This document shows, piece after piece, positions 15,920 through 24,853 of a DNA stretch of 64,000 bases. Under the pieces are notes generated by a model. That model was not told the DNA's origin. It searched no databases and saw only the letters and a list, made by a program, of their open reading frames with translations. Source of the DNA: Acuticoccus mangrovi (lineage in GTDB: Bacteria; Pseudomonadota; Alphaproteobacteria; Rhizobiales; Amorphaceae); the NCBI RefSeq assembly GCF_016411865.1, contig NZ_JAEKJA010000006.1:1-64000 (forward strand). The letters are read 5' to 3'. The translations under genes and the position numbers were made by a program. Within the stretch, counting starts at the first letter, position 1, and each line of letters begins with the position of its first letter.

Positions 15920-17083
15920 TTGGCATCGGACGCGAACGCCGTGGTGTCCTTCAAGGACGCATTCAAGCCCCGGACCTCGCCGCCGCCGGAGCCGACGACA
16001 CGCACGGCCCATCTCGAAGTCATCAACGTGACGATGGACTACGGCAGCTTCCGCGCTGTCGACAACGTGTCGTTCGCGCTGAGCCGCGGCGAGCGGCTCG
16101 CGCTGCTCGGGCCGTCGGGCTGTGGCAAGACCACGCTGATCAACGTCATCGCCGGCTTCAACAAGCACGCCGTCGGCCATGTCCGGATCAACGGCACCGA
16201 CGTGTCCCGCCGGCCGGCCTACCGGCGCGACATCGGCGTCGTCTTCCAGAACTACGCGCTGTTTCCCCACCTCACGGTGGAGGACAACGTTTACTTCGGT
16301 CTCAAGATGCGGCGCGTCTCGAAGGCCAAGGCGAAGCCGGCGATCGATCGGGCGATCGAACTCGTACGGCTCGAGCCCTTCCGCGGCCGATATCCGCACC
16401 AGCTCTCGGGCGGCCAGCAGCAGCGCGCGGCGATCGCGCGGGCGATCGCCATCGAGCCGGAGATCCTGCTTCTCGACGAGCCGCTCAGCAATCTCGACGC
16501 GAAGCTGCGCGAACAGATGCGCACCGACCTTCTGGAGATCCTCGACGAGCTGTCGATCACCACGATCCTCGTCACCCACGACCAGGCCGAGGCGCTGGCG
16601 CTCGCCGACCGCGTCGCGGTGCTCAACGCCGGCCACGTCGAGCAGATCGCCCGCCCGATCGACGCCTACGAGAACCCGAAGACGCAGTTCGTCGCCGGCT
16701 TCCTCGGCGAGAGCAACGCCTTCGACGGCACCGTGCAGCACCGCCCCGACGGCACGGCGGCGATCCAGATCGGCCCGCAGGAGCTGACCTTCGCGCCGCG
16801 TGTGGAGATGCCTTCCGGCACCAAGGCGCGCGTCTTCATCCGCGCCGAGCGGCTGCGCGTCTCGCGCAGCCGGCTCGCCACCGACAACCTGATGGAGGCG
16901 CGGCTCAAGCACGCGATCTATCTCGGCGGCGAGCATCGCTTCGTGCTCGAGAGCCCCATCGGCGTGCTGATGGCGGTGTCGTCCAGCGAGTCGGACCTCT
17001 CCAACACCTACAAGACGGGCGAGAAGGTGATGGTGGGGTGCTCGGCCGCCTCCCTCATCGTGCTGCCCGACGACGAGGGCTGA
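15920..17083 (+). CDS. ABC transporter ATP-binding protein, spermidine/putrescine/iron (PotA) type
   Basis: This 387-residue ATPase has Walker A GPSGCGKTT at residues 64-72, Q-loop FQNYALFPHLTV, signature LSGGQQQR, Walker B LLLDEPLSNLD and a C-terminal TOBE-like regulatory domain (from about residue 290). The FPHLTVEDN block is typical of the Pot/Fbp group. The start appears to be the TTG at 15,920, close behind GGAG; a GTG shortly downstream is an alternative. Two permeases and a binding protein follow in order, giving a complete importer. A polyamine or other cationic amine fits the family, but the ligand is unproven. Confidence 0.9.
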   Translation: MASDANAVVSFKDAFKPRTSPPPEPTTRTAHLEVINVTMDYGSFRAVDNVSFALSRGERLALLGPSGCGKTTLINVIAGFNKHAVGHVRINGTDVSRRPAYRRDIGVVFQNYALFPHLTVEDNVYFGLKMRRVSKAKAKPAIDRAIELVRLEPFRGRYPHQLSGGQQQRAAIARAIAIEPEILLLDEPLSNLDAKLREQMRTDLLEILDELSITTILVTHDQAEALALADRVAVLNAGHVEQIARPIDAYENPKTQFVAGFLGESNAFDGTVQHRPDGTAAIQIGPQELTFAPRVEMPSGTKARVFIRAERLRVSRSRLATDNLMEARLKHAIYLGGEHRFVLESPIGVLMAVSSSESDLSNTYKTGEKVMVGCSAASLIVLPDDEG

Positions 17084-17085
17084 CG

Positions 17086-18018
17086 ATGTCCATGGCGACG
17101 ACGGCCGCGCCGCGCCTTGCCTTCCTGCGCGAGATCACGCTCGACCGCATCATCACGGCGATCCTCTTCGTCAGCCTCGCCGCCTTCTTCTTCGTGGTGC
17201 TCGTCATCCCTTTCGGGCTGCTGCTCTCCACCGCGTTCCGGCAGATGGACCTGATGACCTATCAGTTCCAGGACGGCTACAGCTTCCATCAGTTCCTGCG
17301 CTTCTTCAGCGACGCCTACTATCTGCGCATCCTGTTCGACACGGTTGTGCTGGCGCTCGAGACCACCTTCGTCACCTTGGTGCTCGCCTATCCGCTGGCG
17401 CTCTACATGTCCCGCGCCGGGGTGCGCGAGCGCCAGATCCTGCGGCTTCTGTCGGTGTCGCCGATCCTCATCAGCATCGTGGTGATGAACTTCGGTTGGG
17501 TGATCGTGATGGCGCCGCAGGGGCTCGTGAACAACACGCTGATGGGGCTCGGCCTCATCGACGAGCCGCTACCGCTCCTCTATTCCCACGTCGTCGTGGT
17601 GCTCGGCCTCGTCCACGTGCACCTGCCGTTCATGATCCTCGCCATCGACAACGGGCTCGGCTCGATCCAGCCGGAGGTCCTGAAAGCGGCCGAGTCGCTC
17701 GGCGCGAGCCGCTGGAAGACCCTGCGCAACGTCATCTGGCCGCTCTCGATCAACGGCGTCGTCTCCGGCTCGATCGTCGTCTTCGCCCTCACCGCGAGCT
17801 CCTTCGTGACGCCGATGCTCCTCGGCGGGGCCTGGACGAAGACGCTCGCGACGGTCGCCTACCAGCAGATCCTCTTCACCCTCGACAGCCCGTTCGGGGC
17901 CGCGATCTGCCTGATCCTCCTCAGCGTCACCGCCACCTTCAGCATCGGACTGACGCGGCTCGCGATCCGTCTCCAGCCCCATCGCGCCGCCCCCGCGGCG
18001 CCCGCCCCCCGGCCCTAG
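17086..18018 (+). CDS. ABC transporter permease, PotB type
   Basis: This 310-residue integral membrane protein has about six hydrophobic segments, starting with AILFVSLAAFFFVVLVIPFG. The cytoplasmic EAA loop that contacts the ATPase reads KAAESLGASRWKTLRNVIWP. The start ATG is two bases after the ATPase stop. It pairs with the next permease to form the channel of the importer. Confidence 0.92.
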   Translation: MSMATTAAPRLAFLREITLDRIITAILFVSLAAFFFVVLVIPFGLLLSTAFRQMDLMTYQFQDGYSFHQFLRFFSDAYYLRILFDTVVLALETTFVTLVLAYPLALYMSRAGVRERQILRLLSVSPILISIVVMNFGWVIVMAPQGLVNNTLMGLGLIDEPLPLLYSHVVVVLGLVHVHLPFMILAIDNGLGSIQPEVLKAAESLGASRWKTLRNVIWPLSINGVVSGSIVVFALTASSFVTPMLLGGAWTKTLATVAYQQILFTLDSPFGAAICLILLSVTATFSIGLTRLAIRLQPHRAAPAAPAPRP

Positions 18019-18027
18019 GAGAGCGTC

Positions 18028-18804
18028 ATGGCCCGCATCATCGCCTACTGCGTGGTCGGCTTCATCCTCCTGCCGAACATCATCATCATCATCGCCTCGT
18101 TCAGCGAGCTGCGCTTCATCACCTTCCCGCCGTCGGGCTTCACCATCGACTGGTATGTCGAGGCGCTCCACCGCCAGGAATTCCTCGCCTCCTTCCGCAC
18201 CAGCCTCCTGCTGTCGGCGACCGTCACGGCGATCGGCACCGTGATCGCCCTGATGACGGCGCTCTCGCTGCGCGTCCTGACCGGCCCCGTGCGCAACTGG
18301 GCGGTCGGGGTGGTGATGTCGCCGCTGATGCTCCCCGGCATCGTGATCGGCATCGCGCTCCTGCAGTTCTTCAGCCTGCTGCGGGTGCCGACGTCGGGGT
18401 GGACGCTCGTCCTCGGCCACCTCGTGATCACCATTCCCTATGCGGTGCGCCTCATCACCGACAGCCTCTCGGCGCTGCCGCGCAATCTCGAGGCCGCCGC
18501 CTCGAGCCTCGGCGCCAATCCGCTGCGCACGGTGCTCGCCGTCGTCATCCCCTGCATCAAGCCCGGGGTGATCGCGGGGGCGTTGTTCGTCTTCATCGTC
18601 TCGTTCGAGAACATCACCATCTCGATCTTTCTCGCCGCACCGCAGACGATGACGCTTCCGGTTCGAATATTCGGCTACACCGAGCAAGGTGTGGAGACGT
18701 GGCTTGTTGCGATCTGCAGCATGACCATTCTGTTTACGCTTCTTCTGATGGGGATTATCGAGCGTTTCATTGGTGTGCGTCGGATCATCTACGCCACCAA
18801 ATGA
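18028..18804 (+). CDS. ABC transporter permease, PotC type
   Basis: This 258-residue permease has about six membrane segments, with the first (IIAYCVVGFILLPNIIIIIA) directly at the N-terminus. The EAA loop reads EAAASSLGANPLRTVLAVV. It starts 9 bases after the stop of its partner permease and forms the second half of the translocation channel. Confidence 0.92.
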   Translation: MARIIAYCVVGFILLPNIIIIIASFSELRFITFPPSGFTIDWYVEALHRQEFLASFRTSLLLSATVTAIGTVIALMTALSLRVLTGPVRNWAVGVVMSPLMLPGIVIGIALLQFFSLLRVPTSGWTLVLGHLVITIPYAVRLITDSLSALPRNLEAAASSLGANPLRTVLAVVIPCIKPGVIAGALFVFIVSFENITISIFLAAPQTMTLPVRIFGYTEQGVETWLVAICSMTILFTLLLMGIIERFIGVRRIIYATK

Positions 18805-18859
18805 GGCTGCCGCGTCCTCAGGCCACCCCCACTGCACGATACGATGGAAGGCTTTGACT

Positions 18860-19936
18860 ATGAATGGCATCCCTCTGCTGACCGGCGGTTCAGGTGACCG
18901 GGGCGCGGGCCGAAAACGACTGCGAACCTTCGCCGCCGCTCTCGCCCTCGCCGCGTTGCCGGCTCTGGCGATCTCGGACCGCGCCGCGGCCGAGGACTTC
19001 GTGGTGGCCGCCAACGGCGATCCCTACCTCAGCATGTGGCGCGAATCGCTGATCCCGGAGTTCGAGAAGGAGACCGGCCTCACCGTGGTGTGGTCGCCGG
19101 GCCTCTCCTCCCAGAACCTCGCCAAGGTGATGTCGCAGCGCAACAACCCGCAGATCGACCTCGTGCTTCTCGACGAGGGCCCGTTCGTGCAGGGGAGCGC
19201 CGCCGGGCTCTGGGAAACGCTCGACCGGTCGAAGCTCGGCGATCTCTCGACGATCACCCCGGCCGCCCTCGAGTTCGACGACGGCATCGCCTACGGCTTC
19301 TCCGCGGCGGGGCTCTTCTACAACACCAAGATCTTCGAGGAGAACGGCTGGGAGCCGCCCACCTCCTGGCTCGATCTCCTCCGGCCGGAGCTCGATAAGA
19401 AGATCTCGATGATCAGCATCAACAACAGCATCGGCCTCAACTCGCTGATGGCGTTGACCGCCGTCGGCGGGGGCAGCGTGCCGGACGACATGGACCCCGG
19501 CTTCGAGCTCGCCGCGAAGATCGCGAGCCACGCGCTCACCGTCGACGCGGCCGGCGAAACGCCCCAGCTCGTCCAGCAGGGCGCGAGCGTCGCGGGGATC
19601 TGGGTCTATCAGCGCGTCGTCGGCATGGCGGCGGAAGGGGTGCCGATCGAGTTCGTCGCGCCCACCGAAGGGGTCTGGGGCCATCGCTTCATGGCGGCCA
19701 TCCCGAAGGGCCGTCCGCCGGAGGCGGTCGCCGCGGCGCACAAGTTCCTGGAGCTGCTCCTGACCGAGCGCCAGCAGCGCCACGCGCTCACGTTGAACCC
19801 GTTGCCGGTCAACTCGGCCGTGCCGATGAGCGACCCGACGATGCTCGACCGCACCCACGTCTCCGATCAGATCGCCGTGCAGCGCAACCGCCCGGCCTGG
19901 ACGGAGCGGTGGGCCCGCGAGGTGGAGAGCCGCTGA
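18860..19936 (+). CDS. ABC transporter substrate-binding protein, PotD/iron-type
   Basis: This periplasmic binding protein of about 358 residues has a long n-region (GSGDRGAGRKRLRTF) followed by the hydrophobic core AAALALAALPALAISDRAAAE. The mature part (DFVVAANGDPYLSMWRESLIPEFEKETGL...) belongs to the type 2 solute-binding fold used for polyamines and ferric iron. Start ATG 18,860 has GGAAGG 8 bases upstream. It is last in the ABC operon and directly precedes an intrinsic terminator. Confidence 0.9.
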   Translation: MNGIPLLTGGSGDRGAGRKRLRTFAAALALAALPALAISDRAAAEDFVVAANGDPYLSMWRESLIPEFEKETGLTVVWSPGLSSQNLAKVMSQRNNPQIDLVLLDEGPFVQGSAAGLWETLDRSKLGDLSTITPAALEFDDGIAYGFSAAGLFYNTKIFEENGWEPPTSWLDLLRPELDKKISMISINNSIGLNSLMALTAVGGGSVPDDMDPGFELAAKIASHALTVDAAGETPQLVQQGASVAGIWVYQRVVGMAAEGVPIEFVAPTEGVWGHRFMAAIPKGRPPEAVAAAHKFLELLLTERQQRHALTLNPLPVNSAVPMSDPTMLDRTHVSDQIAVQRNRPAWTERWAREVESR

Positions 19937-19967
19937 CGCCGCAACGCCGCGGGCGGATGACGAAACG

Positions 19968-19999
19968 AAGGCGGCCGGCGCGTCCCGGCCGCCTTTTTT
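19968..19999 (+). terminator. Intrinsic terminator of the ABC operon
   Basis: AAGGCGGCCGG (19,968-19,978) pairs perfectly with CCGGCCGCCTT (19,985-19,995) around a 6-base loop and runs into six T (19,994-19,999). This is a textbook rho-independent terminator 32 bases after the binding-protein stop. Confidence 0.9.
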
Positions 20000-20038
20000 C
20001 GTGCCCCGCCCATGCCGGATGGCCTGCCGCGCGCGAGC

Positions 20039-21373
20039 TCAGGCCGCCGGAGCCGGCGTGGCGGGGGGCGGGCTCAGGGTGTAGCGGCGGATGCAGGGCG
20101 GGTTGCGGTGGCCCTTGAGGGGAAGCGTCTCGGTGCCGATTACGGCGAGGGCACGCGAGACGGGTGCGGGCATCGTGGCCGTCGCGACGATCTCGCCCGC
20201 TCCCGCAGCCGAGCACAGCCGCGCACCGAGATTGACGGTGCGGCCGAGGATGGTGGCGTCGGCCCGATCGCCGGCGACGATAGTCGCCTCGATCACCTCG
20301 CCGTCGATGAGGCCGATGCCGACCCCGCGCGGCGTGCGGGCGTGCGCGATGCGGGCGAGGATCTCCTCGGCCGCGGCGAACGCCCGCTCGTCGCGATGAG
20401 GCCCGTCGAAACGGGCGACGAAGCCGTCGCCGATCAGACGGTCGACGTCGCCGCCCTGCTTGAGGATGGCGGAAAAGCCGATCTCGCCGACCGTCTTGAC
20501 GAGTGCTGCCGCCTCTTCCGGGGCGACGATGTCGGCGAAGCTCGAGAAGTCGCGAATGTCCATGAAGAGCACGGTCGTCTCGCAGCGTCGGGCGTGCGCC
20601 CCGCCGCGCGCGCTCGCCCGGACGTGGCGCGACACGAACCGCGCGAGCGCCGCGTGGGCGCTGTTGAGGGCTTCGGTCCGCCGGTCGATCTCCCGCTGCG
20701 CCCGGCCGACGAGGACGATCGCGAGCCCCAGTGCGGCCGCGAAGATGGTGGCGAGCCCGCCGACCCAGGCAACGGTGCTCGCGCCGATCACGTGCTTCTG
20801 CGCGGCGGCGTCCACCAGCGTGGCGACGACGATCGGATGCTCGGCGTCGTGTGAGGGCACGCTCGCGACGAGCCAGGAGGTGACGGGGTCGTCGATCTCG
20901 CGAAACAGCGTGGTGCCGGAGGTTTGCAGCTCGCGCCGGATGCGGCCTCGCTCGCCTTCGTCGAGCTCGGGGCAGCTCGCTCCGCCGATGAGGAGCGAGC
21001 TGCCGTCGGAGGCGGCGACGGCGGCGCAGGAGAGGCCGGCCTCGCGGGCGACGTCGCCGAGGATCGCGCGCACCGTCGCCGCCTCGCCTGGCGTCGGCGC
21101 CTCGCCTCCGGAGAGAGCGGCGAAGGCGGCCGGCGCCCGCACGGCGACCGAGGTGATGATCTGCGCATGCCGCCGTCCGGCCTCGGCCTGATAGGCGCGC
21201 TCGACGATCGTCGAGAGCGCGATCGTCGCGGTGACGAGGAGGCCGACGAGGGCGAGGGCGAGCACCGGCAGCACGAGCACCACGAAGCGGCGCAGCAGCG
21301 GATAGGACGCCTCCTCAGGGAAGGCCTCCGCGCTCGTCTCGTCTGTCGGCGCGTTCTCGTCGTCGGCGGTCAA
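20039..21373 (-). CDS. Membrane-bound adenylate/guanylate cyclase (class III)
   Basis: This 444-residue signalling enzyme makes cAMP or cGMP. The order is a short cytoplasmic tail, a membrane segment (FVVLVLPVLALALVGLLVTA, about residues 30-49), an extracytoplasmic sensor region with two cysteines (GLSCAAV, GASCPEL), a second membrane segment (about 200-225), then the cyclase domain. The domain shows the metal site VLFMDIRDFSSFADI and the GGDVDRLIGDGFVARFDG loop. Arginine stands where the purine-selecting lysine is common, so nucleotide choice is uncertain. A cyclic-nucleotide-binding antiporter is encoded about 31 kb away. Confidence 0.9.
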   Translation of the reverse strand: MTADDENAPTDETSAEAFPEEASYPLLRRFVVLVLPVLALALVGLLVTATIALSTIVERAYQAEAGRRHAQIITSVAVRAPAAFAALSGGEAPTPGEAATVRAILGDVAREAGLSCAAVAASDGSSLLIGGASCPELDEGERGRIRRELQTSGTTLFREIDDPVTSWLVASVPSHDAEHPIVVATLVDAAAQKHVIGASTVAWVGGLATIFAAALGLAIVLVGRAQREIDRRTEALNSAHAALARFVSRHVRASARGGAHARRCETTVLFMDIRDFSSFADIVAPEEAAALVKTVGEIGFSAILKQGGDVDRLIGDGFVARFDGPHRDERAFAAAEEILARIAHARTPRGVGIGLIDGEVIEATIVAGDRADATILGRTVNLGARLCSAAGAGEIVATATMPAPVSRALAVIGTETLPLKGHRNPPCIRRYTLSPPPATPAPAA

Positions 21374-21525
21374 CGGGCGGTTCCAGTCTGGGCGATGCCG
21401 GCAGTGTCCTCGCGGGCGACGCCGGTGCGGGTGGAGGCGGACAGGAAGGAGGGCCTCACCGGTACGTCCGTCGCTCCGGCGCGGCGCGTTCGCCTTCTAG
21501 ACGAGGCCTCGGGACAGGTCCACGC

Positions 21526-21552
21526 GCCCGGCGACCCCGCCGGTCGCCGGGC
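21526..21552. other. 11-bp perfect hairpin between cyclase and response-regulator genes
   Basis: In the 370-bp gap between the divergent cyclase (21,373) and response-regulator (21,744) genes, GCCCGGCGACC at 21,526-21,536 pairs perfectly with GGTCGCCGGGC at 21,542-21,552 around a 5-base loop. There is no T-run. Nothing else in the gap looks coding. Confidence 0.4.
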
Positions 21553-21671
21553 AGACCCGGGGCCCGTCCCGGCGTTTGCGCGCACGGCGCGTCGAAAGTC
21601 CAGCGACGGCGGGGGGAAGAGAACAGTGGCGGCGTGGTCGGCGATCCGCCCGCGGCGGCGGCTTGTTCACG

Positions 21672-21686
21672 TGACTTAACATATCC
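21672..21686 (+). promoter_or_regulatory. Tandem pentamer boxes upstream of the response regulator
   Basis: TGACT, TAACA and TATCC stand head to tail (21,672-21,686) in an AT-rich stretch 58 bp before the response-regulator start. Related boxes precede the mipA-like gene at 22,543-22,562, which suggests autoregulation by the response regulator. Confidence 0.4.
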
Positions 21687-21743
21687 AAATCTGGCGTGCT
21701 GATTCGTTGCCCTAGTCCCATATGGTGGGTCGGAGAGGGTCGA

Positions 21744-22478
<735 letters not shown>

Positions 22479-22542
22479 AGGCTCCGCCCACTCCGTCCGC
22501 CGTCGGGACGGGAGTCGCTGCCGTGGCAGCGTACGTGATCCG

Positions 22543-22562
22543 TAACATAACTTAACCTGACT
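22543..22562 (+). promoter_or_regulatory. Four tandem pentamer boxes upstream of the MipA/OmpV gene
   Basis: TAACA TAACT TAACC TGACT run without gaps from 22,543 to 22,562. The same units, in TGACT TAACA order, precede the response-regulator gene (21,672). Direct repeats at a fixed half-turn step are typical contact sites of OmpR-type regulators, so these are candidate binding sites of the adjacent regulator. Confidence 0.45.
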
Positions 22563-22591
22563 TTGCCCAACCGGTGTGGCGCGATCGCTAT

Positions 22592-22650
22592 CTCCGGGGT
22601 CGACCAGACGCCAGCGCAGCTTGCGACGGTCCGTCTCATCGACCCCGGAG
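22592..22650 (+). promoter_or_regulatory. Leader hairpin that could hide the MipA/OmpV ribosome-binding site
   Basis: CTCCGGGGTCGA (22,592-22,603) is perfectly complementary to TCGACCCCGGAG (22,639-22,650), with 35 bases between. The last four bases of the right arm (GGAG) are the ribosome-binding site of the gene starting at 22,657. If transcription starts upstream, this 12-bp stem would block translation initiation. Confidence 0.5.
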
Positions 22651-22656
22651 TTCACA

Positions 22657-23520
22657 ATGATTGCGTCGTCATCTCACGTTGTTCGGTGCTGCTCGGTCAG
22701 TATCGGCGCGCTTTTCGCCGTCGCGCTATGGGGACCGCCGACCGCCTCTGCCAGCGACCTTTTCTCGCAGTCCCTGCAGGACGACACGAAGGACGACGTC
22801 GCGGAGCTGTCCCGCCTGCAACGACTGAGACAGCGGCTGCACGACTGGGACACGGTGGTCGGCGCCGGCGCCAAAATCAGCCCGGAGTACGAGGGGAGCG
22901 ACAATCTCAGCATCAGCCCGATCCCCTATGTCTCGATGACGTTCTTCGACCGTGTGACGGTCGACCCCACCGGCGTCGTCGGCAAGCTCTACGAGGCGGG
23001 TCCCTTCACCCTTTCCGCCAAGGTCGGCTACGAGGACGGCCTCACCGAGGACGACGCCGACGAGCTCGAAGGCCTCGGCGACGTCGACTTCGGCGCGACG
23101 GTCGGAGGCCGGATCAGCGCCGCCTTCGGCGCCGTCACGATCTATGGCGATGTCGAGAAGACGCTGGGCGGCAGCGACGGGCTCCTCGGCGTCGCGGGTG
23201 TCGACGTCAGCTACGCGGTGAGGCCCTGGCTGCGTCTCGGCGCCGGCGCGTCGGCGACGTTCGCCGACCAGAACCACATGGAGGCCTATTTCGGCGTCGA
23301 CCGGAGCCAGTCGGCCCGCTCGGGCTACCCTGTCTACAAGCCCGACGCCGGCCTGAAGCGGCTCGACCTCACCGCCACCGCGACGGTCGCCTTCAACGAG
23401 CACTGGTTCGTCCGTGGCGAGGCCGGGCTCGGCTTCCTCGTCGGCGACGCGGCCGACAGCCCGATCGTCAAAGACGAGCTCCAGCCCTCGGCCATGCTGG
23501 TCCTCGGATACCGGTTCTGA
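22657..23520 (+). CDS. MipA/OmpV-family outer membrane protein
   Basis: This 287-residue outer-membrane beta-barrel has an N-terminal signal peptide (SVSIGALFAVALWGPPTASAS, cleavage before DLFSQ). Family features follow: VVGAGAKISPEYEGSDNLSISPIPYVSMTFF and alternating barrel strands ending in the terminal aromatic motif AMLVLGYRF. It sits between the response-regulator and RND genes of the same cassette, so it may be the outer-membrane partner or a target of the stress response. Start ATG 22,657 follows GGAG by 6 bases. This GGAG is inside a long hairpin. Confidence 0.88.
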   Translation: MIASSSHVVRCCSVSIGALFAVALWGPPTASASDLFSQSLQDDTKDDVAELSRLQRLRQRLHDWDTVVGAGAKISPEYEGSDNLSISPIPYVSMTFFDRVTVDPTGVVGKLYEAGPFTLSAKVGYEDGLTEDDADELEGLGDVDFGATVGGRISAAFGAVTIYGDVEKTLGGSDGLLGVAGVDVSYAVRPWLRLGAGASATFADQNHMEAYFGVDRSQSARSGYPVYKPDAGLKRLDLTATATVAFNEHWFVRGEAGLGFLVGDAADSPIVKDELQPSAMLVLGYRF

Positions 23521-23544
23521 CGTGGGGCGCCCCGTGGAGCGCCT

Positions 23545-23580
23545 CCTTCGAACGTGCAGCTTCCTTCGAACGTCCAGCTT
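23545..23580 (+). repeat. Two tandem 18-bp repeats before the RND adaptor gene
   Basis: CCTTCGAACGTGCAGCTT (23,545-23,562) is followed at once by a copy with one change (23,563-23,580). A further truncated start, CCTT, follows. CGTGGAGCGCC also occurs on both sides (23,533 and 23,598), so this 95-bp spacer has grown by local duplication. The right outer copy carries the GGAG ribosome site of the adaptor gene. Confidence 0.8.
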
Positions 23581-23615
23581 CCTTGGGCCCTCAACCGCGT
23601 GGAGCGCCTTTCATC

Positions 23616-24851
23616 ATGCCATCGTCGAATGTCGCGCTCAGGATCGCCGCCTTTCCGTTGATCGTCGCCGCTGGGGTGATGGTCTTCGCGTTCTGGCCCG
23701 GCACGGCGAGCCCCTCCGCCGATCCCCACGTGGAGACGAAGTTCCCGTCGATCAGTGTCGTCCGCGCGGACACTGGCGCGATCGCGAGCCGCGTGCGCGT
23801 CACCGGAACGCTCGTCGCGCGAAGTCTCAGCATGGTGCGGGTCGAGCTCGACGGCGCTCGGGTCGTGGAGCTCGCCGCCGAGGTGGGGGACGTCGTCGCA
23901 AAGGGCGATCTCCTCGCCCGTCTCGACGGCACGACCATCGAGATCGAGCGGCAGGGGAACGAGGCCCGGCTCAATCGGGCGAATGCCGCCATCGATCAGG
24001 CGCAGAGCGCCATCGAGGATGCCGAAGCGGCGCACGAGCGGTCGCGGTCGGATCTGGAGCGGGCCCGCAAGCTGAGCGCCAAAGGGGTCGTGTCCGACGC
24101 GACGCTGGAGGAGAAGATCTACAGCGAGCGCAGCACCGGGTCGGCCCTCGAAGCCGCCCGTCACGGCCTGCGCCTCGCCAAGGCCGATCGCGACATCCTC
24201 CTCAGCGAGCGGCGCGATATCGAGACGCGGCTCGCCTGGACCACGGTCAGCGCCCCGGTCGACGGGCTCGTCCTCCAGCGCAACATCAATTTCGGCTCGC
24301 CGGCCGCCCGCAGCGGCGACGACCTCTTCGTGATCGCCGATCACGGCACCGTCGAGATGGAGGGGCGCATTCCCCAGATGGACCTCGCCCGGATCGGGCA
24401 GGGCGCGGCGGCAGAGATTCACGTGCCGGGCTATCGGCAGGCGTTCGCCGGCACCGTGCGCCTCATCAAGCCGGAGCTTACGAGCGCGGGACGGATGGGG
24501 ATCGTCCGCATCGCGCTCGAGGCCGACGTGCCGCTTCCCATCGGCGCGTTCGCACGCGGGGAGGTGGTGGTCGGCCATCACGCGGCCGTCCTCGTTCCCT
24601 CCTCGGCGGTCATCTCGAAGGACGGTCGGGCGGAGGTCTACGTGGTCGAGGGGGATGTGGTGCATCCGCGCGCGGTGGCGACGGGGCTGCGCTCGGGCGA
24701 GATGGTGGAAATCGTCTCGGGTCTCGACGCTGGCGAGACCGTCGTCCTCAAGTCGGCGCGCTTCCTCGACGACGGCGATCGGATCGAGCCCGTCGATAGC
24801 CTCGCCGGGATCGCCTCCGCCGGTGCGGTGTCGATGGCGGCGGGAGAGTAG
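23616..24851 (+). CDS. RND efflux periplasmic adaptor (membrane fusion protein)
   Basis: This 411-residue adaptor joins an inner-membrane RND pump to the outer membrane. The N-terminus has one anchor (LRIAAFPLIVAAGVMVFAFW) and no clear lipobox. A split biotinyl-lipoyl domain (VVELAAEVGDVVAKGDLLARLD and TTVSAPVDGLVLQRNINFG) flanks a coiled-coil hairpin (about residues 100-195). Beta-barrel and membrane-proximal domains follow. It ends two bases before the RND pump start. Confidence 0.9.
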   Translation: MPSSNVALRIAAFPLIVAAGVMVFAFWPGTASPSADPHVETKFPSISVVRADTGAIASRVRVTGTLVARSLSMVRVELDGARVVELAAEVGDVVAKGDLLARLDGTTIEIERQGNEARLNRANAAIDQAQSAIEDAEAAHERSRSDLERARKLSAKGVVSDATLEEKIYSERSTGSALEAARHGLRLAKADRDILLSERRDIETRLAWTTVSAPVDGLVLQRNINFGSPAARSGDDLFVIADHGTVEMEGRIPQMDLARIGQGAAAEIHVPGYRQAFAGTVRLIKPELTSAGRMGIVRIALEADVPLPIGAFARGEVVVGHHAAVLVPSSAVISKDGRAEVYVVEGDVVHPRAVATGLRSGEMVEIVSGLDAGETVVLKSARFLDDGDRIEPVDSLAGIASAGAVSMAAGE

Positions 24852-24853
24852 CC

